The notes beneath the pieces were generated by a model, which saw nothing but the letters and a program-made list of their open reading frames with translations, had not been told where the DNA came from and made no database searches. Positions 10,327 to 22,262 of a stretch of 64,000 nt of DNA are shown here, piece by piece. Positions within the stretch are counted from its first letter, which is position 1, and every line of letters starts with the position of its first letter. The stretch is taken from NCBI RefSeq assembly GCF_050947875.1, contig NC_134569.1, positions 201,634,627 to 201,698,626 of the forward strand, in the 5' to 3' direction. The DNA comes from Dermacentor variabilis (Eukaryota > Arthropoda > Arachnida > Ixodida > Ixodidae). Made by a program: the position numbers and the translations under genes.

Positions 10327-11290
10327 CAAACAAACCATGTATAGTATAGAGCGGTAGAGGCGGCGTTCTTAAAGTCTATCCTGAAGGCCCGTAGACCGCA
10401 TGAACCTTGGTAACGCGAGTAAGCTCTTCAGCGCGGATATTCTTTGGCAGCAGTGGCTTCCAGCTTTTAGTTCTGATACTGGACGATTGTACGATTGGTC
10501 CAGCACTCTGCCCATCACTTGTCTCAGGACGCTACATCCCGGGCAGACACAGATAATGTGTGCGAGCATCTCAACGCTGCTGCATCTCTCGCACGTCGGG
10601 CTGTTGGCCGTTCCAATTCGGAAGGCATATGAATTCGTAAATGCAACGCCTATAGCCACAGACGGTACAGCATGGCCTGTTCACGTCGTGGTAACCCAGG
10701 CGGTAGGTGCATCCGTATATCCGGAGACAACACACACAAACTACACATGGTGAATACGTTCGAGTCCCACAGGGGCGAAGTACATTCACGGGACATCAAT
10801 TGCAGCGCAGCCGCAGCTTCTGTACATCAATACACATTGGCCACTTTCATCTGTAGATCGGGCGGCTTCGTCGGCTTAGTCGTTTCCGCTGATATTGCAA
10901 TGTCCTGGAAGCCATTGCAACATTAGGTTGTGTCCCTCGCCATGGCTGCGATGATATATCTGTCGAATTTCGGAGGCCAGTTGTTCATTGGGTCCCTGGC
11001 GCGTTAGACTTTCTACGCACTGAAGGGCTGCCTTGGTGTTACTGCAGGCTGTTCATTGTTGCGGTAGTTTCTGATCAATGAAATCAAGTGCAGCACAGAG
11101 TGCCGCAAGTTCCGCACCCATCGAGGTGGTAACGCATGAAATTGTTAACCTAATTTCTTCCAATTCTGGCGGGATGATGACTGCCGCAGCATAGCTATAG
11201 AGTTTTATAGAGCCATCTGTGTAGACATGTTTCCAGAATCGGCAGACATTGTAAATGTGTGTCAAAGTTGCTTAGTTCAAAACTTGCAAC
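10323..11290 (-). mobile_element. I-group LINE 3' end: RNase H and C-terminal zinc finger
   Basis: Minus-strand remnants of LINE ORF2. RNase H starts with HVYTDGSIKLYS and GAELAALCAALDF (11053-11265). It continues in another frame with WLPGHCNISGND followed by a stop and ADEAA near 10880. A C-terminal cysteine-histidine motif, CERCSSVEMLAHIICVC, lies in 10369-10659. The element is 5' truncated, frameshifted several times, and ends in a (TC)n tail at 10296-10322. The layout matches the RNase H-bearing LINEs at 27423, 35445 and 48764, but this copy is much more decayed. Confidence 0.82.
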
Positions 11291-11601
11291 GACGCTGCAG
11301 GTTTCTTTTTGTTGCCCGGAGTTGTCAGTTGCGCTTGCGACCGGTGCAGACACCATAATGGGTCTGATAATCGTGTAGGAGGCGTAAATTGCGATGGCAA
11401 GTAGAACTGATGTCTTACAATACTTTTGACAAACCGTCACACATTCGCAATGCAGCATGCTTACACATTTTTGCTTGTTTGCTGAAAGGTCCGACAACCT
11501 AAACTTGCTAACAACCAGTGTTTTTCAATGACATTCTTACTGTTGAGCTGTGGAAACGTCAAAAGTAGCGTCGGCCCTGACACTTGGTCTAGTTCGCTCA
11601 T

Positions 11602-12350
11602 AAATATTGAAAGTTGCCTGATGATCCCGCTGAACAAATGAATGTACTGCTTGACATCCTTAAGCACATGCATGTAGAGTCTTTACAAAGTTCTAAATTT
11701 CAAGCTGAAATAGTCCCAGATATTAAGGCTATAAGAAACAGCCAAAATACATTTGAGGCCAAGGTCACTGGTTTCCAGAGCTTGCTTGACGTAGTGGAGG
11801 AAAAGTTTAAACTTCATGAAGAACTCTTAGGCAGACAGAAACACATTGATGAACTAAAATTCGAGAAAACCATTCTAAGGGGGGGGGGGGACTGGATGAT
11901 ATGGAGGAGTAGTCAAGGCGCTCTAACTTTGTGATGCACGGTATCCCGAACTCCAACGAAACATGGAATGAAATTGAATCAAAGCTATCGACTACGCTCA
12001 TGTCTGTTCTTGACTCTTTCCTTCTCGACTTGATTGAGAGCGGTCATCGTCTCGGTTTGCTTATGCCGAGGAAGTCTCGACATATGATTGCTTATGGAAG
12101 CAACATTGAGATGGGCGACATATCCTTTCTATCAGAAGAGAACTGAAGCAAAACTATAGCGTAGTTACTGAAATCATTTGCGTGCCAACTCGCACGGCAC
12201 GCAAGGAGCATGTCGAATTTGGAAAGAGTCAACCTGGATCCCCTCAGTTACAATTACGTTACGACAGGATGTTCGTAAAAAGGAAGTGTTACGTGTACTG
12301 CGTCACACACTGAAAGCGTTCAAGAGACTCAACGACGAGGTAATAAAGGA
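11602..12350 (+). pseudogene. LINE ORF1 remnant, coiled coil plus RNA-binding core
   Basis: The open frame 11614-11934 encodes a heptad-rich coiled coil. After a G10 run at 11881-11890, a shifted frame reads LDDMEE, a stop, then SRRSNFVMHGIPNSNETW and continues to 12144. That is the signature of ORF1 proteins of L1- and CR1-like non-LTR elements (coiled coil followed by an RRM-like domain starting RRxNLxxxGIP). The frameshift is most simply slippage in the G-run. No endonuclease or RT follows, so this is an isolated ORF1 fragment. Confidence 0.72.
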
Positions 12351-12484
12351 ATCAATAATCGGTCTGTTTCATCGCCAGCTTTTTCCAAGTGTTCCTCTTA
12401 CCATTTATTTATTTATTATTTCTATTATTCTAATATATCTATTTTTAAATTTTTACTTTACGCACATACATTGACGTTTCGACA

Positions 12485-12971
12485 CGTGGCTCCCGCGAGT
12501 GACAAGAAGGGCGCGTTACACGTCCCCAGCGCACAGGAGTATGTGCCATTGAGCTTGGACCCTTTCTGCACTATCACCAGGATCGGCCCAAATTACGATT
12601 TGTTTTTGTCAACATCTCGGACACATGTTTTTCCAGACCCTAGCCACAGACAACTCCACTGTAAAAAAAATCTCATGTGTCTCGCTGAACAGGCCGTACG
12701 TTGGCACGCACAGCGCAATGATTTCCGCAGTTTCATCGGCGAAATCATTGAGACCGATGAAAACGAGGTAATCAGCGGCAAGCACCTTTTCGTCTTCGAC
12801 GAAGCGCCTCGTTTCGACAGCCCGAACGAGAAACGCGGGAGCGCAGCGCCGAGCGCAAGAGTCGCCGTTAAGCTGGATGTCGTAGTCATCTTTGTTTATT
12901 TGGGCAGTGTTGCCAGCAAACGTAACAGGTTCTGGACTTGCCAATTGTATTTGCATCTTGAAAATATGCAC
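12485..12971 (-). repeat. Interspersed repeat R, minus-strand copy; uncharacterised open frame
   Basis: The minus strand of 12500-12680 matches 31330-31410 joined to 32255-32350, for example GTGATAGTGCAGAAA against TTGATAGTGCAGAAA, and TCAATGGCACATAC in both. This copy lacks the LINE found inside the other one. An overlapping minus-strand frame of 120 codons (12609-12971) has an ordinary amino-acid composition, but I recognise no domain. It may be part of the repeat rather than a gene. Confidence 0.7.
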
Positions 12972-12995
12972 ATCTCTTCAACGTGCACTTCATAA

Positions 12996-13414
12996 GATCT
13001 GTACACCGTAGCGTAATACACACTGAGCACCGAGTTTAATGCTATTGTGTGTCGCGAAATTCTTCATGAATACTCACTGTAACTGATTCAAGATCATTAT
13101 ACTGGCATGATGAGGAGAGTTCCGCAAATGTGATACTAGTGCCTATTGTAAATCAAGCGGAGCGTAATTATTTACCTCGCTCACCTTGCTTTGAGCAGAC
13201 ATGTACTTTCCTTATTCTTGCCTTACATGATCGAACCAAGCTTGCGAAATTAACTTTTAAGAGGTGATAAAAACGTTGTAGTTTTGACCGCAAAGCGAAG
13301 CATGCATTGCGATAAGAAATTAGTGAACAGCTCTATCCCTCCCTCCCGCGCTGCCTCCATGCTAGCCTCCCTTCTTCGCCTTCGCCTCCGTTATCGCCTA
13401 ATACACAGCCACAC
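12996..13414. other. Non-coding
   Basis: No gene or repeat recognised. It ends at a long (AT)n array. Confidence 0.5.
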
Positions 13415-13531
<117 letters not shown>

Positions 13532-13579
13532 GGTACGCACTAGTTACGCTAGAAGTCGAGGAAGAAGAAGTGTGCGTGG

Positions 13580-13675
13580 TAGCTGCTGCAAAAACGAACT
13601 GTAAACGGCCGTTTGCTTAGAACTGACTCACTGGCTTTTCCTCTCGTGACAAACTGGTGGAGGTGCTGGGTAAAG
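13580..13675 (+). mobile_element. Gypsy LTR end plus primer-binding-site scrap
   Basis: The sequence CTGTAAACGGCC at about 13600 and the later CGTGACA (13645-13651) resemble the end of the 167-bp gypsy LTR at 52436-52602, which has CTGTAACGGCC and CGTGACA. The following TGGTGGAGGTGCTGGG (13655-13670) differs by one base from the candidate primer-binding site of that element at 52609-52624. It overlaps the 3' end of the MSP-domain frame on the other strand. It is short, so coincidence is not fully excluded. Confidence 0.5.
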
Positions 13676-14389
13676 AGGGCTTGGGCGGGCAGAAGGGCTG
13701 GTACCATTTCTCCTTGCCGAGGCTAGGCTGGCGGGGGCCCGCGGTGCCGGATCGTGAGGTGAGGTCCTTCAGTTCGGACGTCGGCTTCTGGGACGCCATG
13801 CTCGATACGTTCACGCAGCGGAGCCTGTGTCCTTTGATGTTGTCCTTGGCGACGGATCTCCAGTGGTCAATTAGCTCGCGGGGGCTGATCTCGAGCGTCT
13901 CGAAGCCCGTGGTCATAATGAGCTGCTTGTCCGATGCGTGGAACTCCGAGCCTGGATTTTGGGCCACATTGACGCTCACGGTGCTGTTAAGAGGAATGAT
14001 CCCGAAGAATGGCTTTACCTTGTATCCATCGATGTTATTCGCCTTAATCTTGAACGCGACGTGGCTGTCCGAGGTGTTTGTGAGTACCAAGCTCCCTGCA
14101 TGCATGTTGAGGTCAGGCTCTTCGGCACCAAACACGAGGTCGGTGTCAGGCTCGACTTTGATGAGCGCTGCGTGGTCGTCGGTGTCGGCGCTGCTGAGCA
14201 CCGTGAACATGCCGAACCGGCTCCGGTAGAATTCCTCGATGGCTGGCGTCCGTGGAATCCGCTCGCGTGGTTGATAATGAAGTCCACATCGTCCCATGTA
14301 TACTCCCGGAAGCGAAGCTTTACCGATTCACATTCGAGCTTCCAAGATGTCGTCTTAGTTGCGCGGAAAAATGTGCGGAATATAACCAA
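13617..14389 (-). pseudogene. MOSPD2-like MSP-domain segment (retrocopy, exon or fragment)
   Basis: The main minus-strand frame, 13617-14297 (226 codons from an ATG), contains a major sperm protein (MSP) domain at about residues 46-165. Diagnostic pieces are LVLTNTSDSHVAFKIKA, YKVKPFFGIIPLNSTVSV and, after it, RELIDHWRSVAKDNIKGHRL. This spacing and C-terminal helix agree best with MOSPD2, an ER membrane protein whose MSP domain binds FFAT motifs at organelle contacts. A second frame (14262-14389) reads LRFREYTWDDVDFIINHASG and may be the preceding coding part shifted out of frame. The CRAL-TRIO domain and C-terminal membrane anchor of full MOSPD2 are absent. The 3' end runs into an LTR scrap and the 5' side is cut by an RTE element. 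It could be an intronless retrocopy, a diverged paralogue, or one exon of a live gene. Function of this copy is unproven. Confidence 0.68.
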
Positions 14390-15490
14390 CCTTTATATAA
14401 AGCTTTCATTGATTACGAGAAAGCGCTTGATTCAGTCGAAACCTCAGGAGTCATTGAGGCATTGCGGAATCAGGGTGTAGACGAGCCGTATGTAAAAATA
14501 CTGAAAGATAGCGGCTCCACAGCCACTGTAGTCCTCTATAAAGAAAGCAACAAAATCCCAATAAAGAAAGGCGTCAGGCAGGGAGATACGATCTCTCCAA
14601 TGCTATTCACAGCGTATTTACAGGAGGTATTCAGAGACCTGGATTGGGGAGAATTGAGGATAAGGGTTAATGGAGAATACCTTATTAACTTGGGATTCGC
14701 TGATGATATCGCCTTGCTTAGTAACTCAGGGGACCAACTGCAATGCATGCTCACTGACTTAGAGAGGCAAAGCCGAATGGTGGGTCTAAAAATTAATCTG
14801 CAGAAAACTAAAGTAGTGTTTAATAGTCTCGGAAGAGAACAGCAGTTTACGATAGGTAGTGAGGCACTGGAAGTGGTAAGGGAATACATCTACTTAGGAC
14901 AGGTAGTGACTGCGGATCCGGATCATGAGACTGAAATAATCAGAAGAATAAGAATGGGCTGGGGTGCGTTTGGCAGGCATTCTCAGAGCATGAACAGCAG
15001 GTTGTCATTATCCCTCAAGAGAATAGTTTATAACAGCTGAGTCTTACGAATACTCACGTACGGGAAAGTAACCTGGAGGCTTACGAAAAGGGTTCTACTT
15101 AAATTGAGGACGACGCAACGAGCTATGGAAAGAAGAATTATAGGTGTAACGTTAAGGGATAAGAAAAGACCAGATTGGGTGAGGGAACAAATGCGAGTTA
15201 ATGATATCTTAGTTGAAATCAAGAAAAAGAAATGGGCATGGGCAGGACACGTAATGGGGAGGGAAGATAACCGATGGTCATTAAGAGTTACAGAATGGAT
15301 TCCAAGGGAAGGGAAGCGCAGCAGAGGGCGGCAGAAAGTTAGGTGGGCGGATGAGATTAAGAAGTTTGCAGGGACAACATGGCCACAATTAGTACATGAC
15401 CGGGGTAGTTGGGGAAGCATGGGAGAGGCCTTTGCCCTGCAGTGGGCGTAACCAGGCTGCTGCTGATGATGATGCTGATGCTGCTGCTGA
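14369..15490 (+). mobile_element. RTE-type LINE, 3' half (RT core to tail)
   Basis: The plus strand holds RT from the palm onward: AFIDYEKALDSVE (motif A), VRQGDTISPMLF, and FADDIALLSNSGD with an intact catalytic DD. A stop at about 15038-15040 and a frameshift follow. The C-terminal part at 15104-15451 has KKKWAWAGHVMGREDNRW, which is typical of RTE elements. The 3' end is a (TGA/TGC)n repeat at 15460-15490, the usual RTE tail. Its 5' limit near 14369 falls within about 11 bases of the place where the oppositely oriented 5' half (15495-16080) ends, relative to the intact copy at 26035-31022. Confidence 0.92.
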
Positions 15491-15494
15491 TGAT

Positions 15495-16205
<711 letters not shown>

Positions 16206-16413
16206 CTTATTATTATTATTATTAAATAAAAAATTTCAATCAGAAAATTGCAGGGCAACGTAAAAATTTGGAGGACGCTTAAGCTTCGCCTTTAAGAGTG
16301 GAACGGGTTAGCATTCAGAGATCCCTAACTGCATTCCACATTCCTGGCAACTGCAGCTTATTTGAGGGTAATGTTTACCAGCACACGCTGGGTGTGAGCA
16401 CTATGCACAAAGG

Positions 16414-16442
16414 CGAGCCGGCGAGCCGGCGAGCGGGCGAGC
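16414..16442. repeat. 8-bp GC-rich tandem repeat
   Basis: About 3.5 units of GCGAGCCG/GCGAGCGG between two unrelated stretches. It is probably a slippage product. Confidence 0.7.
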
Positions 16443-16481
16443 TTCCTGGTACAAACGCTGCCCCTTGCGTGGGCCGCGGTT

Positions 16482-16553
16482 CGATGGATGGATGGATGGA
16501 TGGATGGATGGATGGATGGATGGATGGATGGATGGATGTATGGATGGATGGAT
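16482..16553. repeat. (GATG)n microsatellite
   Basis: A tetranucleotide array. On the minus strand it reads (CATC)n and follows the LINE-like 3' sequence at 16554-16790, so it is best read as that element's tail. Confidence 0.93.
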
Positions 16554-16790
16554 GCTATGAGCCTTCCCTTTGCAACGGGGCAGTGGGCTACGACACCAGT
16601 TCTTGTTATAATATTGCGTGATATCCTACGTATGATAAAAAACGAGAAAATAAAATAATATAAACGCCCCCCCCCCCCCAAATAATTCCCATCACTAAAC
16701 TGTCTGTGCCCCCTATTGGGAACTTTGTTCTTGTACGCCTCCGTGTACCTCGCTCTCATTTACTATGATTTCTTCGCCAGTTTTTTTTTT
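16554..16790 (-). mobile_element. LINE 3' UTR copy with (CATC)n tail
   Basis: On the plus strand it starts CTATGAGCCTTCCCTTTGCA and aligns along its length with 19209-19420, including the CCCCCTATTG segment. Both copies abut (GATG)n at the same end. The orientation implied by the tail is minus. It also holds a C13-14 run near 16668. Confidence 0.75.
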
Positions 16791-17723
16791 TTTATTAACA
16801 CTTGTAATCCGTATTTGTTGGTTAGCCAGTCTCATTTCACTACCTCCACAGTGGAGGTCATCTAGGAGATATCACGGCTGCGGCAGTGAAAGCTGGTGGC
16901 GTTGTTCAGCTGCGCGCCGCCTCCGTGGGAACCCCGAAGCAACATATGTATGACCAAGGAGTCCGTGATAACGCGCAGGCGGCGTAGGGTGTTGAATCGT
17001 CATAAGTCTTGCTAACAAACAAGGCCTCATTATTTGCGAAAAGCGTGAGGAGTTACTTATAAAGCCTCTCTCTGATTTGTCAGTTGGGAATGCGAGCAAG
17101 TGCGTAGCTCACGCCTTTCGCATATTGAGAAGAAGGTTGAAGAACTGCATGCTACGAACGCAAAAGGATGGTTATTTGTAAACATTGTGTGGAATTCGGC
17201 ATACTTCCAGGCGTTCTGCACCTGTGGTGCTATTGGAGCCAACTTTCTGGAGTCTGCCAACGCACGATATCTTGAAAAGCCCGTGAACTTGCTCTAGTTA
17301 GTCTGCAAATTTCGCCTTCATGTCTTATTTACACTACAAACAACCTAAATGTAAAAACTTACAGGAAATAACTTATACAATTTGTTCATATCCTTTAAAA
17401 TAAGAACTGCACAAGCAAGCAAAACATGACTGCGGCTAAATGTATCGAGGCAAAACGTTTATCAGTGTAGTCAGCATAAGCGGTCACTTCCGAAAACAGC
17501 ATGTACCGAAAATGTAATAGTTAGGGAGCCCATTGACCGTTTTATCGGCGGGGAGGAACGTAGCTTCGAATCAGCATGCCGCGCCGCTCTCCTCCTCGCA
17601 CTGGGATGTGCGGATTCCGTCGACTCTCAGCGGCAGGTTGGAAAGGTAGCGGGTTAATTGCGAATTATTGAGTTCTAGCGTGTTCTGTCTGGGAATTTTG
17701 CGATGTCAGATGACTCAAGGACG
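16791..17723. other. Non-coding; no feature recognised
   Basis: Only short open frames. The stretch 17540-17640 is relatively CG-rich and lies just upstream of the THAP-like segment, so it could be a relic promoter. Nothing confirms that. Confidence 0.4.
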
Positions 17724-17961
17724 ATGGGCCACCATTATTCTGTATTCGGTTGCAAAAATAACCTTTGGAAGCAAGCGTAAGGTGCATCTTCCGCCTCGGT
17801 GACTTTGTAGACACCGTCGCCGCAATAGCAGAGAAGCGTCCGCTTTGTATTGCCAGCATAAACAGAAAGGACTTGACGCCATCGCGTGTATGTTCGGAAG
17901 GTTTTGCCCCCAGTGAGCGCTCGGCGACCAACTCGGAACTCGGCACCCATGATCAAACTGG
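17724..17961 (+). pseudogene. THAP-domain exon, frameshifted
   Basis: An ATG at 17724 opens MGHHYSVFGCKNN, the start of a THAP zinc finger, then hits a stop at 17778. The neighbouring frame from 17765 continues the domain: VRCIFRLGDF, then INRKDLTPSRVCSEGF. THAP domains bind DNA through C-x2-4-C...C-x2-H. Here the last histidine position is glycine (VCSEG where VCSEH is expected), and the first part is out of frame with the rest. The segment ends at ACTGGTATATG, which could be an old splice donor. It may be the first exon of a THAP gene, or a piece of a THAP-bearing P-element-like transposon. It is not functional as read. Confidence 0.7.
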
Positions 17962-19189
17962 TATATGAAAGAAAGGTGCGTATTCGAGTCGATCAACTAC
18001 TGCGAATGGATGAAGTTAACTATTTCTTCGTGCACGCACATCATACATATTCTATTCAAATGTGTTCTGAAATTATCATGCTTGGCAGCCAACGTTCTGG
18101 CGGAAGTTGGCCGAGGACGTATTATGAAAACAGTACGTGCCAACTAAGAAATTAAAGTGTGTTCTTTTCTGTTCTGTAACCGCATCTATGCCTATCGTAT
18201 GCCGGCCGGCCCTAGTTCACATGGGCTCTCCCATGCTTCTCAATCTTGCTGGCAAGCTGTAAACACTGCTCATTACTGGAGAAAATAAGGTTCCTGTTGC
18301 AAAGACTAGTTCGTTTTTCAGCTCTCTCGAGTAGGCGAGGTACGCTGGCATGCACAGGCACCATTCGAAACATAATCTCACAATCTTTCAACGCGTCGCG
18401 TGCGTCTTGCTGATCGTGGCATATTTGCGGCCACTGGCATTAGCTCATTTTATCCATGCTAACAGCCCTTTTGAAAGAGTTATTTTACAGTTTTTTATGT
18501 TGTAAAGCTTGATGCCCAGGTGCCAGATAAACTATGTTTAGAAAATCGTACCGCGAAAGTTTGAGGAGCATGAAAGTTAGCAAAACATGTTTCCTCGGAG
18601 CTTCGTAGTTACCTGGATTGGCACGTACGCTGGTGCGGCACACCGCATGACACATGGAGACACCTGTGATTATTGTCCCCCCGCCTGAGTGATACCTTAA
18701 TAATGTTCGAGGCTAGACATATCAATAATAACACGTTACATGTATACGTTACGTATGAACGATGTTCAGACTTGACTTGCCTCCTATTTCGATGCTGGGC
18801 AGAGCTGCGAGAGCGTGTCTAGGCCCGTCGCTGTTCCGGGTGTATCGAAGCTGGAAGCTTAGTGATGACACGCTACGGTGTTTTGCAATCCAAACAACTT
18901 TTTCACACTTCTCGGGTAAGCGCGAAAACTTGCCACTTACTGTGAACAGCACGTTCGCCGTGCACCTTGCAGCTCGATCCCACATACCATCATCGCGCCG
19001 GACGATAGATGGCGCTTTGATCGCAAAATGGCGGCGTCCTCAATAAGATGGTCTATACATACATTTCTTGGCTCCCTAGTAATAGCATACAGTAATATGG
19101 TAAACTTAAAGAGTAGACACTCCTGAAGGACCCTGCGGCCGACTCTAAGGCATCTAGATACCAGCGGACATCGAGGCACCTTAGCCGGA
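17962..19189. other. Non-coding; CpG-rich patch 18780-19040
   Basis: No gene recognised. The patch near 18780-19040 ends with GATGGCGC and CAAAATGGCGGC; the latter resembles a YY1-type promoter motif. No adjacent coding exon is visible. Confidence 0.4.
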
Positions 19190-19660
19190 TTGATGGATGG
19201 ATGTTATGAGCGTTCCCTTTGGAACGGGGCGGTGGGTTGCGCCACTAAGCTCTTGCTATTATACTGCCTAATGTCCTACCTAGGTTAAAAAAGAACAAAA
19301 GAAAGAGTAGATAAAGAAAGCCACGATGAATTCCCGTAATCAAATTTTCTGACCCCCTATTGCGAACTTTGTTTTTGTACATCTCCTCTTTTTTGTCGTT
19401 TCCCTACATTTCTTCCACCAATCTTTCAATCGCCTCTTACTAATCTCTATTGCGGACATGTTTACTTTCCCCCTGCTCTCGCTGAACCCAAGGACTTCAA
19501 GGAGATCAGAGGTGCCTAAACCGACCGCTGGGGAGATATCTTCACATGATGCGGATACACGGAAGCGAGCGCCCACTGGACGGTGTTGCAAGGAAGCGGG
19601 CGTACCGCTCTGTGAATGGTTACAACGCTGGAAAGGTGTCCTTATTCTAGTTTCCAAGTA
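19190..19660 (-). mobile_element. LINE 3' end copy with short (CATC)n tail
   Basis: The plus-strand left edge is GATGGATGGATG followed by TTATGAGCGTTCCCTTTGGA, homologous to 16554-16790. A minus-strand frame of 105 codons (19340-19657) overlaps it and has no recognised domain. The tail orientation implies minus. Family assignment is by shared sequence within the window only. Confidence 0.7.
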
Positions 19661-22184
19661 ACATAATTATTTTTTATCTTATGTTTAAACTAGAATCCGA
19701 CGCTATCATGTCTGCAGGATGCTTGTAAGTCGTATTTTAGGATTTTGTTTTGTATTTTGGTTTGAGAAATTCAAGTAGTTCGGTAACGTCATTGCACTAC
19801 ACGGAGGGCCGGCATGGTTGGGCATGCGTAGTTCGGTAGCAAAATGGTCGACGCTGGATGCGGGACGCCGCGATTTTCTGCGACACGGAGCCCAACGCTA
19901 TCACGTTAAACTCTGTGGGAGGGAAGACATATACAGCTCCCCTGTAAAAAGGCACTTCGGTTTGGTGGCGCCATCTAATGAGGCAGCGTTTACTTAGAGG
20001 GGACGCAGACATTTAATTACAGTAACTAACTATGGTCTACCTATCTGCTGGTGTAATTTGTCGGCAGCGGTACAATTTATAACAGTCCTATATATATCGA
20101 TTAGATAAAAACAAATATGCACAAAAAAAGGTTTCACGCGCTGCATGACAAACTGCCACAAGATGTCACTGCAGGCTTTGCGACTGGCGTCCACGTTTGG
20201 CGTAACCCAGCACTTCCGCAAACAATAATATGTTTATGGACAAGCTAAAGTTTTCTAGTATTTGAAAGAATGAATACTTCGCGCTTACCACATAGTGCTC
20301 ATATTCGGCAAGGCCTGAATGTCTATCTTCATTATTATGTTACCGTACGCATAGAGCCAAACGCTTGCCTAAAACGTCTTGGGTCATCGCAGTAGGTTAG
20401 TAGGGAATGGCAAAACCGTACTTTATAGCGCATTTTCCTTACGGTAACGCTGTGCTGCTAAAAGTATTATCACTCGAGCGTCGACCGAATGGCGCATCAG
20501 CGCCCTCGTAGTTGCGAGGGGCACTTACGAAGCAGGCCGCGCACAGCCCATGGCATTCGCGCTGCAAATCAGATTGCGCACCCTCGCTTGTCGCCGATCC
20601 AGTTGCCCCTCGCTGCTACAAGGCCGCTGACACGCCGTGCGAACGACGCCCGCGCGATATTGTTGCAAAAAAACATATATTTACAGCAATTAACAAATAA
20701 GGCGACTAGTACAGGAGGAACAGCAGCCAAGATGGTTGGACGGTTGGTTAGTTGGCTGGTTGGCTTGCCTTCTATGGCGGCGCATACCCACTGCGGGGGA
20801 TTGGCGAAGATCTATTTGGATGGCAGTAGAAAACTGCTCTTAACATAGTATTTAGTTAAATTGTCACAAGGAAATGAACAAGGCGGAACTGAAATACTTG
20901 TGAAGAACTTAAATAAACTCTCTGAAATAACTGTGAATTCAACCATGGCTGAGCAAACATCCCTGTGGTAGTTTCCAAGAGAGGAGGCTCCTGGCGAATA
21001 AGTATTCAAAATGAAGAGATATAAACCAAGTTGGATAAACTGTGATTCTAATTCTTTTCCTTAAACAAAAAAAACCGGGGGCAGAATGATAAAAACTAAT
21101 ATATATTCTCTTTTTCTCCACAGATTGGACACAGAGGGGAGGCCGCCAGGTGAGCCCCGTGAGAATGAAAATTTGGTACTGGTGGTCGACAACGTAATCA
21201 GATAAAAATGGCTTCAGTTTTTCTTGTGTGGAATGAATTTTTGTATCATGGGATAAGGAGGTGTCGTTATCCTGAAAAATTCGCTATAGCTCGGTTCAAG
21301 AAGTCTTGAGAAATTGTATATCTTCTGAATTTATTAGTACACTCTAAAAACTAGGGAGGGTATCGCAGGAGGGAAGCGGCCGATTTACTCTTCAAAGCGT
21401 TGTTTTACTCTCGCAAAATGTCGAGTGGAGTGAAATGCATTGTTCACTCTGTCACCAAGGAGAGAGTGATATGTGCTTTTCACTGTGCCCTTATGAGAGA
21501 GAGTAGAATGTCCGTCCTACTCTTGCGGAAATAGAGAACAAAACGTAGCGTAATCTTCTGCTTAACCTGTAGGAGGCTGGCCCCGAACATGGCGATGTAT
21601 CACTCACGCACGCTGAGCAAAGAACACACCGTTTTGCTTCTAAGAGAACAGGCAGCCACAGTTCAAAGCAACGCGGAGCGAGCGCTCTACTTTTTCACTC
21701 GGAGTTGCTCCACCGCGCGCACGCTCAACATTGCGGAACAGCACAGCACCAGAAAAAGGTGATCCGTCCAGCGAGCAGCAGCGAAGGTCATCAATGGTAG
21801 GTCGTGTGTCAGCCATCCCGCATCGCCGCGAAAACACGACAGTCGTTCCTCCTTCGTTGGATATAACAACAAATCCTCCACGGTAAGGGAATTCCAAATT
21901 AGGCGCACATTCTGCGTATCTGACATGCTATCGCCAAGAAGCCGTCGCGGCGCTTACCCGACGCGATTGACAGCGGACTAGGCACGCGCGCTGTGTCTCT
22001 CGATGTCAATCTAAAAAGCCAGTCGTCGCGATAACATCATGTGATTTTATCACTTGCCGCTATCCGTAACAGCTCTGAAAATCGCGGACGCTTCCAGAAC
22101 CATAGTATAAGACGCGAGGCGAGAGGACGCTTAAAATGGTTTGTTCACCAGCCCATGATTCCGAGCCTATGCGGACCGTGCTGA
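19661..22184. other. Non-coding; possible decayed repeats
   Basis: No gene recognised. A (TTGG)-like patch lies at 20735-20765. Two minus-strand open frames at 21640-21926 overlap in different frames and match nothing I know. A stretch at 21340-21540 has repeated CACTCT/GAGAGAGT words that may belong to a transposon end. Confidence 0.4.
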
Positions 22185-22262
22185 CAGGGGCGTAGCCTGG
22201 GGGGGGGGGGGGGCTTATGGGGCTTTAGACCCCCCTCCCGAAATTTTTTCGTGCTGTCCATG
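22185..22262. repeat. GGGGCGTAGCC-type repeat with G-run
   Basis: CAGGGGCGTAGCCTGG is followed by a run of about 14 Gs and then CCCCCCTCCCG. This motif is common at the ends of dispersed elements in invertebrate genomes, from general knowledge. I cannot find a second end here. Confidence 0.45.

Noticed and set aside
10740..10790. tRNA T-arm at GTTCGAGTCCCAC
   Set aside because: No matching acceptor or anticodon arm; the bases belong to the decayed LINE.
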